The notes under the pieces are model-generated. The model ran no database searches. It was not told the origin of the DNA and saw only the letters and a list, made by a program, of their open reading frames with translations. Of a stretch of DNA of 64,000 nucleotides, positions 25,478-34,533 are shown piece by piece. The position numbers were made by a program, and so were the translations under genes. The stretch comes from Paenibacillus_AR mesotrionivorans. Lineage in GTDB: Bacteria > Bacillota > Bacilli > Paenibacillales > NBRC-103111. The first letter of the stretch is position 1. The number at the start of each line of letters is the position of its first letter. The stretch covers positions 1-64,000 of the forward strand of contig NZ_JBJURJ010000018.1 of the NCBI RefSeq assembly GCF_046098205.1, given 5' to 3'.

Positions 25478-26356
25478 TTGGAGTTGTATCAATTGCAGAC
25501 CTTTGTGAAAGTAGCATTAACGGGAAACTTGACCGATGCCGCCCTGCAGCTGAATATCAGCCAGCCTGCGGCAAGCGCACATATTAAGGCTTTAGAACAA
25601 ATAACGGGATTTCCGCTGTTCTACCGGAATTCCAAGGGAATGACGCTGACAGAAAGAGGGACGAAGCTGTTGGAGGAAGCCCAGCAGATTCTGTTCTCCA
25701 TCGAAGAATTTTATAAGAAGGCCCAGGAGCTCCGGAAGGATTCGGCGGAGACCATCCGGATCGGGTTGAATACAGACGGAAACCTTCTCCAGATGGATAA
25801 AATGATCAGGCATATGTCCGAGCGTCTCCCGGCGGTGGAACCGCATTTTGTCAACACCAGGAGTGAGGATTTCCTTCAGGATGTGGCGGCGCTCAAGATC
25901 AATGCCGGCTTTTACTACGGGAAAGTGGCGGATTCGCATATCCACTCGGTTAAGCTGCATTCATGCCCGATGGTTGTGGTCTACCCGAACAGCTGGGATG
26001 TGCCGGACCGGGAGCTGACATTGAAGGATTTCGCAGAGAAGTCCTGGATCTGGACCACCCAAGGCTGTCCGTTCCACCAGCAGGCGATGGACTATTTTTT
26101 GGAGCGGGATATGGTCCCCAAGACGATTATGTATGTGGACAATGAGACACTGATCGGCAATCTGGTTCAGCAGGAGATGGGCTGTTCCCTGCTTGCGGAG
26201 CCGATTGCCATGCAATTTGTGAAGGAGAATAAGCTGAAGGTATGGAAGGGCATCGATCTGTCTGTGGATCTGAGCTTCGGTTACCCCAAAGACCGGAAGC
26301 GGGACCCGGTAATGAATGAGATCGTAACCTTGCTGCAAGAAATATGGAAGCCTTGA
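25478..26356 (+). CDS. LysR-type transcriptional regulator
   Basis: 292 aa. The winged helix-turn-helix at the N-terminus (LQTFVKVALTGNLTDAALQL, SQPAASAHIKALEQITGFPLF, MTLTERGTKLLEEA) is standard; residues 90-290 are the type 2 periplasmic-binding-like effector domain. TTG at 25478 gives (M)ELYQLQTFV and has GGAGG 9 nt upstream. The 135-bp gap to the divergent lysE gene should hold the shared operator; an ATAG-N-CTAT dyad near 25376 is a candidate. Effector unknown. Confidence 0.9.
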   Translation: MELYQLQTFVKVALTGNLTDAALQLNISQPAASAHIKALEQITGFPLFYRNSKGMTLTERGTKLLEEAQQILFSIEEFYKKAQELRKDSAETIRIGLNTDGNLLQMDKMIRHMSERLPAVEPHFVNTRSEDFLQDVAALKINAGFYYGKVADSHIHSVKLHSCPMVVVYPNSWDVPDRELTLKDFAEKSWIWTTQGCPFHQQAMDYFLERDMVPKTIMYVDNETLIGNLVQQEMGCSLLAEPIAMQFVKENKLKVWKGIDLSVDLSFGYPKDRKRDPVMNEIVTLLQEIWKP

Positions 26357-26437
26357 ATTTTCTGCCGCTTTTTGGTTTGAACGTCCCTCCTCTACGATTA
26401 ATAGAATGGTACAGGATAAAGAGGAGGGGGAGATGGC

Positions 26438-26830
26438 ATGAAGAAAAAATGGATGGGTCTTGTTGGGATTATCATATTGGTAACCGCTGGAGTCATGTAT
26501 CTGGTGTTTATCAACCCGCCTGGAGATATAAATATTGAAGGACGCTGGCAGCTGGCAGCGGGTCCGGAGGAATGTTATGCCGGGGTTCATTTCATGCGGG
26601 GGGTTACCCCTCAAAAAGGCGGTGCTTCCCTGAAGGAGGTTAGGGGGAATGTTACCCAAATGTCCTATGGCACGTATGAAAAGAAAATGAACCGTCTAAC
26701 GGTTAGCCTGAATAATCCGCCTGCTCCGCCGTTTGACCTTCAGATGAAGGAGGAAGGGGAACGTCTGGAATTGGATTATGCCAGAGCCGGCAAGCAACTG
26801 GGCTGTGTATACAAGCCGGAGAAAAAATGA
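26438..26830 (+). CDS. Hypothetical membrane-anchored protein
   Basis: 130 aa. A basic start (MKKKW) and one hydrophobic helix (residues 6-25) are followed by an extracellular domain of about 100 residues with two cysteines (in EECYAG and LGCVYKP) that could form a disulfide. The segment INIEGRWQLAAG suggests a lipocalin-like or DUF-type beta domain, but I do not recognise a named family. GAGGGGGAGATG precedes the ATG. It has its own terminator and is probably monocistronic. Confidence 0.65.
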   Translation: MKKKWMGLVGIIILVTAGVMYLVFINPPGDINIEGRWQLAAGPEECYAGVHFMRGVTPQKGGASLKEVRGNVTQMSYGTYEKKMNRLTVSLNNPPAPPFDLQMKEEGERLELDYARAGKQLGCVYKPEKK

Positions 26831-26847
26831 GCGAATGGGATGAGAGG

Positions 26848-26880
26848 GCCTTCCACACTTTGGTGTGGAGGGCTTTTTTT
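26848..26880 (+). terminator. Rho-independent terminator
   Basis: GCCTTCCACAC pairs with GTGTGGAGGGC (11 bp, one G-T) around TTTG, followed by seven T residues, 18 nt past the hypothetical protein stop. Confidence 0.9.
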
Positions 26881-26983
26881 GTGCTAACTTATCTCGGCAA
26901 TACGGCGTTTCGCAAGTGGGGGTTGCGTTTAAAGAAATAAGGTAATCCTAAGCATCAGAAGAATCATAAGGAGGAAGGACAAT

Positions 26984-27886
26984 ATGTTTAAGCGCATGGA
27001 TGAGATCATGATTGAGATTCCCCAGCTCGAAAAACCCGATCCGAATGCCGCGGCAGCCGTTCAGGAGCTGTTGGGCGGGAAGTTCGGGGAGATGTCAACC
27101 TTAAACAACTATCTCTTTCAATCCTTTAACTTCCGGTCGAAGAAAAAGCTGAAGCCCTTCTATGATCTTGTGATGAGCATTACGGCGGAGGAGCTGGGCC
27201 ATGTGGAGCTGGTATCCCACGCTATCAATAACTGCCTAAGAGGCTCCACCGAATACAAAGAGCCGGAATTAAGACCGCTCCAGGCTGTGAAGGATGCAAG
27301 GCTGTCCTATCATTTCCTGGCGGGAGCGCAGGGAGCCATGCCGTTCGATTCCATGGGCAATCCGTGGACAGGAGCAAATGTGTTCAACAGCGGCAATCTG
27401 GTGGAGGATCTTCTGCACAACTTCTTCCTGGAATGCGGGGCCCGGACCCACAAAATGAAGGTATACGAAATGACGGATAACCCGGCTGCCCGGGAAGTGG
27501 TGGGATTCCTCCTGGTGCGGGGAGGCGTTCACGTGGTGGCTTATGCCAAGGCCATTGAAATTGCCACCGGTGTGAATGTAACCAAATTGGTACCGATCCC
27601 GTCCTTAAGCAACAAGTCGTTTAACGAAGCGCGGAAGTACGAGGAAAAAGGCGTGCATACGAAGCTGTATACGTGGAGTGAAAGTGACTTTAGCGGCATT
27701 GAGCAAATCTGGAAGGGAACCCACCCGGAAGATGGCCTGCCACTGGAGGTAATCCAGGGGGCGCCTAAGGGTGTGCCAATTCCGGAGGCTCCTTCCTTGG
27801 AGGAAGAGTTTGCACCGGGGATTTCCCCGGAGGATTTCAAGGAAATCGCCAAACGCCTGAAGATGGCCGGCAATATCAACGAATAG
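26984..27886 (+). CDS. Manganese catalase
   Basis: 300 aa, the typical size of dimanganese catalases, which disproportionate hydrogen peroxide without haem. Metal ligand candidates are Glu36 (GKFGEMSTLNNYL), Glu70 and His73 (TAEELGHVE), and a later Glu/His pair in NFFLECGART and RGGVHVVAYAKA. The family segment NPWTGANVFNSGNLVEDL is present. AAGGAGG is 9 nt upstream. The gene is flanked by terminators and stands alone. In spore formers such catalases are often spore-coat (CotJC-like) proteins; this longer form is closer to vegetative YdbD/YjqC types. Confidence 0.93.
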   Translation: MFKRMDEIMIEIPQLEKPDPNAAAAVQELLGGKFGEMSTLNNYLFQSFNFRSKKKLKPFYDLVMSITAEELGHVELVSHAINNCLRGSTEYKEPELRPLQAVKDARLSYHFLAGAQGAMPFDSMGNPWTGANVFNSGNLVEDLLHNFFLECGARTHKMKVYEMTDNPAAREVVGFLLVRGGVHVVAYAKAIEIATGVNVTKLVPIPSLSNKSFNEARKYEEKGVHTKLYTWSESDFSGIEQIWKGTHPEDGLPLEVIQGAPKGVPIPEAPSLEEEFAPGISPEDFKEIAKRLKMAGNINE

Positions 27887-27894
27887 ATTCGTTA

Positions 27895-27926
27895 AAACCT
27901 TCTGCACTGCGGTGTAGGAGGTTTTT
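27895..27926 (+). terminator. Terminator after manganese catalase
   Basis: A 13-bp stem (27895-27907 with 27912-27924, two G-T pairs) around TGCG is followed by T residues. Confidence 0.85.
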
Positions 27927-27994
27927 TAGACGAAAGGAAAGCGGCTAGATCTCTTGAACCTTAAATTATGTTATAATCATTTTGAGGTGATGAC

Positions 27995-28177
27995 ATGCTC
28001 AAGGATGATGTTAAACAAATTATCGATAATCTGCCGGATGATTGCTCTCTGGAAGATATTCAATATACGCTGTACGTACGAAAGAAAATCCAGCAAGGCC
28101 AGGATGACATGGCCGAAGGCCGTATTGTGACTCAAGAAGAAATGGAGAAACGTATGTCCAAATGGCTAAATCAATAA
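27995..28177 (+). CDS. Small antitoxin-like protein of a type II toxin-antitoxin pair
   Basis: 60 aa. The pattern of LKDDVKQIIDNLPDDCSLED, IQYTLYVRKKIQQGQDDMAE and EGRIVTQEEMEKRMSKWL is typical of short antitoxins paired with RelE/ParE toxins. AGGTGATGAC precedes the ATG. Its last 16 nt overlap the start of the toxin frame (28162), the usual coupled arrangement. DNA-binding or neutralising function is inferred from context. The antitoxin frame itself is intact. Confidence 0.75.
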   Translation: MLKDDVKQIIDNLPDDCSLEDIQYTLYVRKKIQQGQDDMAEGRIVTQEEMEKRMSKWLNQ

Positions 28178-28463
28178 TCTGGACGGAGTCTGCCAGTCAG
28201 GACCTTGAACGGCAGTGGATTATATTTATTTGGATTCGCCAAGTTATGCTTTTTCGTTTCTTTCCGATGTGATGGAGAGGGTTAGAACACTGGATGTTTT
28301 TCCATATAGAGGTCGGCTTGTGCCGGAGATCAATGTTGAGGATGTCCGGGAGGTATTTATTCATCGATACCGGCTTGTATACCAAGTAGAAGAAAGCCGG
28401 ATCATTATCTTAACCTTTGTTCATGGGGCAATGAATTGGAGCGGGCAAAATTTGCTCAAATAA
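28162..28463 (+). pseudogene. ParE/RelE-family toxin, frameshifted
   Basis: The frame from ATG 28162 reads MAKSIIWTESASQDLER, a normal ParE N-terminus, then goes out of frame. The remainder, DYIYLDSPSYAFSFLSDV through LVPEI and YRLVYQVEESRIIILTFVHG, is in the frame that begins with GTG 28215. One missing base in the CGGCAG run at about 28210-28213 (GGG reduced to GG) accounts for the break; restoring it gives a standard toxin of about 100 aa. The 82-aa distal frame alone lacks the first strand and helix and has no ribosome binding site. It may be a real inactivating mutation or a sequencing error. Confidence 0.8.
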
Positions 28464-28534
28464 ACCCTCTTGCATAGCTGGGTACCCTTATGATAACATA
28501 AGGAAGTCCCGCTTTTTTAGGCGGGCCCAACCGT

Positions 28535-28623
28535 GGAAAGGTACCCAAGAGGCCCAAGGGGGCTGACTCGAAATCAGCTAGGCGGGCAACCGTGCGTGGG
28601 TTCGAATCCCACCCTTTCCGCCA
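28535..28623 (+). tRNA. tRNA-Ser (anticodon CGA)
   Basis: 89 nt. The acceptor stem GGAAAGG (28535-28541) pairs with CCTTTCC (28613-28619), followed by G and an encoded CCA. The anticodon arm GCTGA-CTCGAAA-TCAGC gives anticodon CGA at 28569-28571, reading UCG serine codons. A long variable arm (GGCGGGCAACCGTGC region) and GGTTCGAATCC T-arm fit the class II serine tRNA. It is a single gene with its own terminator. Confidence 0.97.
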
Positions 28624-28639
28624 CCACGATACAATTAGA

Positions 28640-28673
28640 ACACCTGCCATCCTTGCGACGGCAGGTGTTTTTG
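28640..28673 (+). terminator. Terminator after tRNA-Ser
   Basis: ACACCTGCC/GGCAGGTGT form a 9-bp stem with an 11-nt loop, followed by TTTTTG. Confidence 0.9.
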
Positions 28674-28681
28674 TGCTGCTG

Positions 28682-29104
28682 TCATTTCTCCGTTTGCTCC
28701 GTCATCAGCCCCCACCGGAAGCCGAACTTGTCCTTCACTGTGCCCATACACGAGCTGTATGTGGTGCTCCGCAGCGGATAGATGACGGTTCCCTCCACCT
28801 CCAGAAGGTGAAAGGCATGCTGGACCTCCTCCGCGGTATCGAAGGTAAGGGTTAAGAAATTGGCCGTACCCGGTTGGAAAGGCTGGTCAAACTCATCCGC
28901 CATCATAAACCGCTGGTCCCCGATATGTCCTTCTGCATGATAAATGCCATTCCGCTGCTCCTCTGTCATGGTTACATTCCAATCCCGGGCATCCGCGTCC
29001 CGGTACCGCAGGAAAAAGGCTGTCTTCAATCCGAATGCCTGTCCGTATAAGGCCATCGCTTCCTCACACTGCCCATGGTAATGCAGAACTGGCGTAACAA
29101 TCAT
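28682..29104 (-). CDS. VOC-fold PhnB-like protein
   Basis: 140 aa. It matches the vicinal-oxygen-chelate PhnB/YjdN group: VTPVLHYHGQCEEAMALYGQ at the start, YHAEGHIGDQRFMMADEF in the middle and KDKFGFRWGLM at the end. These are metal-dependent or metal-free small enzymes or binding proteins with varied roles; no specific reaction can be given. ATG 29104 is preferred because GGAAGGTGA lies upstream; a longer frame to 29158 is not conserved. It converges on the tRNA-Ser terminator. Confidence 0.85.
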   Translation of the reverse strand: MIVTPVLHYHGQCEEAMALYGQAFGLKTAFFLRYRDADARDWNVTMTEEQRNGIYHAEGHIGDQRFMMADEFDQPFQPGTANFLTLTFDTAEEVQHAFHLLEVEGTVIYPLRSTTYSSCMGTVKDKFGFRWGLMTEQTEK

Positions 29105-29262
29105 AAGGGTCACCTTCCAAAGAGGGAATGAACTTCCTTTTATCCACAGTGTACACAAAAAGATAAATCCGTTCTAGTGAAAGGTCAATTTCGTTTCTAC
29201 CGTGGACCGGAGCTGGGAGATATGATGAATCTATACCCCAACCCAAAGGAAGGTGATGAAGC

Positions 29263-30228
29263 ATGGGCGACATGGCTGCAGCCAGCAAAGGCAAAGCCGC
29301 TTCCGTCCGCACCTCCCGCGCAGCCAGGCTGATGCGGCAGATGTGGAGTATGAAGGCCCTGTACCTGATGCTGCTCCCGGGCATTGCATATTATGTTATA
29401 TACAAATATGTCCCGATGTACGGTATTGTCATTGCGTTTAAGGATTACGATATTCTGGAGGGCATATTCGGGAGCCCTTGGGCAGATCCCTGGTACAAGC
29501 ACTTTCAATATTTCTATGAATCTCCCTATTTTGGCCAATTGCTCAGCAATACGTTTCTGATCAGCATCTACAAAATGATTTGGGGCATGGTCCCCTCCAT
29601 TGTACTGGCTATTCTGATCCACGAGGGCCGGATTCTATGGCTGAACCGGCTGGTGCAAACCTTGAGCTACATGCCCCATTTCCTGTCGTGGGTCATTATC
29701 TACGGCATCGGCATCGCCTTTTTCTCCGAAACCTCCGGTCTGATTAACCGTTGGATGACGGAAGCGGGGCACAGCGCCATTCCGTTCCTGACATCCACGG
29801 ATTTATTCCGGGGTGTGCTGGTAGGAACCGATGTGTGGAAGGATTTAGGGTGGGGGGCCATTGTATACCTGGCGGCCATGTCCTCCATTGATACGACGCT
29901 GTATGAAGCCGCCAGAATCGACGGTGCAGGAAGGCTGAGACGGATATGGCATATTACCCTGCCGGGTATCCGCAGTGTGATCGTGCTGCTGCTGATCCTC
30001 CGGTTGGGATCGATACTCGATGCGGGCTTTGAGCAAATTTATATCATGTACAATATCCAGGTTTACCCCGTTGCCGATATCATCGATACCTGGGTATACC
30101 GGGTCGGCTTGGAGCAGCTGAATTTCAGCCTGGCCACGGCGGTGGGACTGTTCAAGTCCGTGATTGGCCTGACCCTGGTATACTCCTCCAACAGGCTGGC
30201 CAGAAGGTGGGGCGGTGGATTATGGTAA
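29263..30228 (+). CDS. Carbohydrate ABC transporter permease, LplB type
   Basis: 321 aa. About six membrane helices, the first at residues 30-52 (LYLMLLPGIAYYVIYKYVPM). The permease EAA loop reads YEAARIDGAGRLRRIWHITLPG, which contacts the ATPase. It is one half of a CUT1 sugar importer channel of the LplB/YtcP class common in Paenibacillus. AAGGAAGGTGATG precedes the ATG. It overlaps the second permease by 7 nt and is followed by a binding protein and a two-component system. No ATPase gene is present, so a shared MsmX-like ATPase is expected. Confidence 0.93.
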   Translation: MGDMAAASKGKAASVRTSRAARLMRQMWSMKALYLMLLPGIAYYVIYKYVPMYGIVIAFKDYDILEGIFGSPWADPWYKHFQYFYESPYFGQLLSNTFLISIYKMIWGMVPSIVLAILIHEGRILWLNRLVQTLSYMPHFLSWVIIYGIGIAFFSETSGLINRWMTEAGHSAIPFLTSTDLFRGVLVGTDVWKDLGWGAIVYLAAMSSIDTTLYEAARIDGAGRLRRIWHITLPGIRSVIVLLLILRLGSILDAGFEQIYIMYNIQVYPVADIIDTWVYRVGLEQLNFSLATAVGLFKSVIGLTLVYSSNRLARRWGGGLW

Positions 30229-31082
30229 ATAGAGGGGCAGAGCGTTATTTTGACATCCTGATTTATGCGCTGCTGATCGCGGTGGGGATTGCTTCCGTTT
30301 TTCCGCTGATGTATGTGCTGTCCGTATCGTTGACACCTTACAGTGAGGTTACCCGCAATGGCGGATTTGTGGTTATCCCCAAGAAGATTACCTTTGAGGC
30401 GTACCGGATGTTGTTCGGAATGGACACCATTCCAAGAGCCTTCGGCGTGACGGTGTTTGTGGCAGCGGTGGGTACCGCCATCAACCTGGCACTCAGTGTG
30501 CTGCTGGCCTTTCCGCTTAGCCGGAAAAAGCTGATCGGGCGCGGGCTGTTCATCTTCATGATCGTGTTCACCATGATGTTCGGCGGTGGACTGATTCCCA
30601 CTTATCTGGTTGTTCGGGGAACAGGGCTGCTGAATACGGTTTGGGCTATGATCATCCCCGGGGCAATCTCCACCTTCAATGTCCTGGTGATCAAAACCTT
30701 CTTCGAGAATCTGCCCGAGGAGCTGTATGAATCGGCCAAAATCGATGGGGCAGGAGAAATGACTGTGCTCATGCGTCTGGCCTTGCCCTTGTCCTTGCCG
30801 GTGCTGATGACCGTAGGCCTGTTTTATCTGGTGGGGAACTGGAACGCCTTTTTCTCCGCTGTCTTCTATATAACCGACGCCAAGCTGTATCCGCTGCAGG
30901 TGATTGTCCGAGGGCTCCTGACCGCAGCCGACCGGCCTGAGGTTAACGTGGATGTTACCGTTCCCAGCACGACGCTGCAGATGGCTTCCGTGATTGCCGC
31001 TTGTTTGCCTGTTATCGTGGTGTATCCCTTCGTGCAGAAGCATCTGACCAAGGGAATGCTCATCGGCGCCTTAAAAGGCTGA
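30222..31082 (+). CDS. Carbohydrate ABC transporter permease, LplC type
   Basis: 286 aa, six hydrophobic segments. The EAA loop is YESAKIDGAGEMTVLMRLALP, and the N-terminus DILIYALLIAVGIASVFPLMYVL with SLTPYSEV is typical of LplC/YtcP subunits. It pairs with the upstream permease. ATG 30222 lies inside the end of that gene, so translation is coupled. Confidence 0.93.
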   Translation: MVNRGAERYFDILIYALLIAVGIASVFPLMYVLSVSLTPYSEVTRNGGFVVIPKKITFEAYRMLFGMDTIPRAFGVTVFVAAVGTAINLALSVLLAFPLSRKKLIGRGLFIFMIVFTMMFGGGLIPTYLVVRGTGLLNTVWAMIIPGAISTFNVLVIKTFFENLPEELYESAKIDGAGEMTVLMRLALPLSLPVLMTVGLFYLVGNWNAFFSAVFYITDAKLYPLQVIVRGLLTAADRPEVNVDVTVPSTTLQMASVIAACLPVIVVYPFVQKHLTKGMLIGALKG

Positions 31083-31136
31083 TGCACAACATCGGATTTT
31101 AGCTGCACATTATCTATATATAAAGGGGATGTTCAC

Positions 31137-32666
31137 ATGCAAACGAAAAAACGGTTTACCCTGTTGGCAGCTGCTTTACTCAGCACCTCACTTCTGGCAA
31201 CAGCCTGCGGCGGCTCCACGGACAGCAGCTCGGCCCCATCCTCCGGAGCCTCCGGCTCCCCGGCAGCCAATCCTTCCTCCGGCGCAGTTACACCTATCGA
31301 AGTGATGATGACAGGGTGGGGAAGTACGCTTCCTTCCAAGGATTTTGTCAAGCCTGAGCTGGATAAGGCCCTGAATACGAATTTGACACTGACCATCACC
31401 AACAGCAGCGATGACTTCATCCAGAAGCTTAATCTGCGGGCTGCCGGGGCGGATCTGCCGGATATCATCAAATTTCCGGGTAAAACGGAGTATCTGGAAT
31501 ATGCCAAACGGGGATTGCTGCTGGACCTGACCCCGTATAAGGATAAGCTGGGTGATGTGAAAAATCTGGTAGGGGATCAGGTATTCAGCCGGGCGGAGAT
31601 CGGCGGCAAGCCGTATGCCATTACCACTACACCAAATATTTATTACGGCGTTCCGTGGGTGCGCAAGGATTGGTTGGATAAGCTGGGCCTTCAGGTTCCG
31701 AAGACGCTGGATGAGCTGCTGGAGGTCTCCAAGGCCTTCACTACCCGGGACCCGGACGGGAACGGCAAAAATGATACCTTCGGCATTACCTCCGAGCTCA
31801 CCGTTCTGGCCAGCCTGGTGATGCCCCTGCATGGTGTGACCGATGGATTCTATATCAAAAACGGCCAGATGGTCCACGGGATCTACCAGCAGGAGATGAA
31901 GGACGCCGTTGCGTATATGAAGAAAATGATTGATACCGGCACTATTGACCCGGAGATCGCCAGCAATAAGCTGGCCAACTATAAGGATAAGGCCTTCCAG
32001 GGCAAAGCGGGCATTGTGGTGATGGATTGGACCAACATTGTGAAGGACGATGCGCGGAAGGTCTGGAAGGAAGCCAACCCCAATGCGGACTGGGTGATGC
32101 TGAGCGAATTGAAGGGGCCAACTGCCGACACCTTGGGCACCAGAGAGAAAGGCGCTACCGGCGGGTATATGGCCATCTCCAAATCGGCGGAAAAGGATAA
32201 AGCCAAGCTTGACAAAATTTTTGAGCTATTCAATTATGTATCCAAGGGTGACGGGTTAAATCTGGTGCAGTTCGGGCTGAAGGATGTTCACTTTAAAGTG
32301 GAGAATGGCAAAACAGTCCTGACGGACAAAGCCCCGGAAGCTGCCTTTACCTGGCTGTACCAATTGGCCGGCCGTCCGGAAGCTGCTTATCTGAGCACCA
32401 AATTCCCGGCGCAGGAGCCGTATATCCAGGCCAATGAAAAGGTGAAGGTCATCGAAACCTATAACAGCTACGTCACCCTGCCGCCTGATTTCAACGCTGC
32501 GGATGCCACACGGTTCCGTCAGGAGGAATTGCTCAAATTCTATTATGGCAAGAATAAGCTGGAGGCCTATGACGACTTCCTAAAAAAGCTGGATACCACC
32601 TTCCGATTCAAAAGCTTCGTAGATAACGGCTTGAAGGAGCTGAAGGAGCTGGGATTAGCGAAATAA
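31137..32666 (+). CDS. Extracellular sugar-binding lipoprotein of the ABC importer
   Basis: 509 aa. A basic signal peptide with lipobox LATACGG (Cys24) is followed by a Ser/Ala/Pro/Gly-rich linker (25-50) and a large family 1 solute-binding domain. It resembles LplA-type proteins (about 500 aa) that deliver oligosaccharides or polysaccharide fragments to LplB/LplC. Motifs such as RKDWLDKLGLQVPKTLDELL and TRDPDGNGKNDTFGIT, a calcium-like loop, are typical. The substrate is unknown. AAAGGGGATG precedes the ATG. A hairpin lies between it and the kinase gene. Confidence 0.92.
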   Translation: MQTKKRFTLLAAALLSTSLLATACGGSTDSSSAPSSGASGSPAANPSSGAVTPIEVMMTGWGSTLPSKDFVKPELDKALNTNLTLTITNSSDDFIQKLNLRAAGADLPDIIKFPGKTEYLEYAKRGLLLDLTPYKDKLGDVKNLVGDQVFSRAEIGGKPYAITTTPNIYYGVPWVRKDWLDKLGLQVPKTLDELLEVSKAFTTRDPDGNGKNDTFGITSELTVLASLVMPLHGVTDGFYIKNGQMVHGIYQQEMKDAVAYMKKMIDTGTIDPEIASNKLANYKDKAFQGKAGIVVMDWTNIVKDDARKVWKEANPNADWVMLSELKGPTADTLGTREKGATGGYMAISKSAEKDKAKLDKIFELFNYVSKGDGLNLVQFGLKDVHFKVENGKTVLTDKAPEAAFTWLYQLAGRPEAAYLSTKFPAQEPYIQANEKVKVIETYNSYVTLPPDFNAADATRFRQEELLKFYYGKNKLEAYDDFLKKLDTTFRFKSFVDNGLKELKELGLAK

Positions 32667-32674
32667 AGAACCGT

Positions 32675-32713
32675 ATTGCGGCGGGGCCCATTCAAGGGGC
32701 GCTTCGCCGCAAT
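32675..32713 (+). other. Intercistronic hairpin between binding protein and kinase genes
   Basis: ATTGCGGCG (32675-32683) pairs perfectly with CGCCGCAAT (32705-32713). There is no T-run, so it is more likely an mRNA-stabilising or partial attenuating structure that keeps binding-protein mRNA above kinase mRNA. That role is inferred from similar sugar operons. Confidence 0.55.
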
Positions 32714-32769
32714 TTGCGTCTCCGCCGGGAGTACGGGCAGGGGGCCTCAGAACGGGAGGGGGAGGAAGG

Positions 32770-34533
32770 GTGCGGCTTATCCTAAGCATTTGGCCGAAGA
32801 AGCTGAAGTACCGTCTGTTTGCTTCTGTGCTGTTGTTCATTCTGATTCCGTTCTCCCTGCTGCAGATGATGGCGTACCGGCAGATGGAGGATTCCATGGA
32901 GCTGGAATTCAAGGAAAAGGCCGGTAAGCAGCTGACCATCATGAAGTCCCAGATGGCCAAGGTCCTCGACAGTATGTTCCGGTATTATTTGTTTTTGGAG
33001 CGTGATCCGGAAACCCGCCGGATGCTGCTGGATGCGTCTCCCCGTACACCGATGGAACGTCAGGAATTGTTCGGGCGTGCGGCGGAACGGGCCAGCTCCA
33101 TCCGCTTTCCCGCCCAAGTGGCGGTTACCCTGGCAGACCGGACGGGCCAGCTATATCAGCCGGACGGCCATCTGGGCTCGGGGGACGCCTACAGAAGGTT
33201 TGTGGAGGACCCGGTTTTCTCCGGGCTAACCAACGATCAAGGCTACCGGTGGGTGGCCGGAGACAATCTCCAGTTCTACGGCTTGCTCCGGGACAACGGA
33301 AGTGAGATTACCGGGTATGTGCTGATGGAGTTTCAGTATAAGGGGTGGCTGGCGGAGGCCTCGCGGGATTTGCTCCTGCAGCAGAGCTACCAGATTGTCG
33401 ACCATACCGGGCAAACCATCGGGCTATCGGATAGCCGCAATACCATCGGCAGTGCCTTGATCCGGCAGGTGATTGAAGGAATCGGCAGCGAGAATCTCCA
33501 TCAGGAAAAGGACCCCAAGGGGATGGCCATTGTTTCCGGCACCTACTTCAATGACTTCAACTGGTACATTCTGTCGTACCTGCCCATGAATAATTATGTG
33601 GGCAATTTGAATGCCATCCGTGCCCAATATCTGTTTACGTTCGCTGTATTATGCCTGGTTTTTATTGTGGTCACCTTCCTGATCGCCGCGGCCATCTCAC
33701 GGCCCTTGCTTCTGCTCCGCCGCAAAATGGCCCTATCCGCAGAATCGGAGCTGAGCATCCGGGTTCATGAAGATGCCTTCACCGGCGAAATGAAGGAGCT
33801 GGCGGGGACCTACAACACCATGATGGACGATATACGGAAGCTGCTCCAGCGTTTGAAGCAGGAGGAGAGGATGAAGGAGGCGCTGCATTACCGGATGCTG
33901 GCGGCGCACATGAACCCCCACTTTCTGATGAACACCCTGAATACGATCAAGTGGAATGTGCTGGATAAAGGGGATAATGACACGGCGGATATTTGCATCG
34001 CTCTGGGCAAGCTGCTGGAGACCACGCTTAATTCCGAGGTGGAGCTGGTCCATCTGAAGCTGGAGCTGGAGCTGCTGCAGGCGTATATGTACATTCAGAA
34101 TTACCGGTACGAAGGGCTTGTAGCAGTGGAATACGACATCGATCCGGCGCTGCATTATGCGCTGGTCCCCAAGCTGAGCCTGCAGCCCCTGATGGAAAAT
34201 GCGCTAAAGCATGGTTTTGCCCATATGCCGGAGGATGCGCGTGTAATCCTGAGGGTATACCGACGGTCCCGGCAGCTCATTATGGAGCTGGAGGATAACG
34301 GGGCAGGTTTGGATACCACCCGTCCCTTATCGGCTGCAGCGCCGCAGCGCAAGGGTATCGGGCTGGCCAATATTCAGGAAAGGCTGACCCTGTTGTTCCG
34401 GGAGGAGGGTGTGCTCCGGATAACGGCCCTGGAGAGAGGCACCGTGGCCGCCATAACGCTGCCGCTTCTGGTTTCGGATCCATTCGATAAAGGAGGCAAC
34501 CGGGATGTGGAAAGTTCTGCTGGTGGAGGATGA
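32770..34533 (+). CDS. Sensor histidine kinase, YesM type
   Basis: 587 aa. A transmembrane helix (about 17-35), an extracellular sensor of roughly 240 residues, a second helix (about 285-305), a HAMP linker, then the His_kinase domain with the phospho-accepting His in LAAHMNPHFLMNTLNTIKW and the ATPase with PLMENALKHGF and GIGLANIQERL. YesM-type kinases sit with sugar ABC importers and respond to the substrate, probably through the binding protein. GTG start after GGAGG (4 nt spacing). It overlaps the response regulator by 29 nt. Confidence 0.92.
   Translation: MRLILSIWPKKLKYRLFASVLLFILIPFSLLQMMAYRQMEDSMELEFKEKAGKQLTIMKSQMAKVLDSMFRYYLFLERDPETRRMLLDASPRTPMERQELFGRAAERASSIRFPAQVAVTLADRTGQLYQPDGHLGSGDAYRRFVEDPVFSGLTNDQGYRWVAGDNLQFYGLLRDNGSEITGYVLMEFQYKGWLAEASRDLLLQQSYQIVDHTGQTIGLSDSRNTIGSALIRQVIEGIGSENLHQEKDPKGMAIVSGTYFNDFNWYILSYLPMNNYVGNLNAIRAQYLFTFAVLCLVFIVVTFLIAAAISRPLLLLRRKMALSAESELSIRVHEDAFTGEMKELAGTYNTMMDDIRKLLQRLKQEERMKEALHYRMLAAHMNPHFLMNTLNTIKWNVLDKGDNDTADICIALGKLLETTLNSEVELVHLKLELELLQAYMYIQNYRYEGLVAVEYDIDPALHYALVPKLSLQPLMENALKHGFAHMPEDARVILRVYRRSRQLIMELEDNGAGLDTTRPLSAAAPQRKGIGLANIQERLTLLFREEGVLRITALERGTVAAITLPLLVSDPFDKGGNRDVESSAGGG

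Noticed and set aside
28502..28526. CCCGC-TTTTTTA-GGCGGG as a terminator for the toxin gene
   Set aside because: The T-run lies in the loop, not after the stem, so it does not fit a rho-independent terminator.
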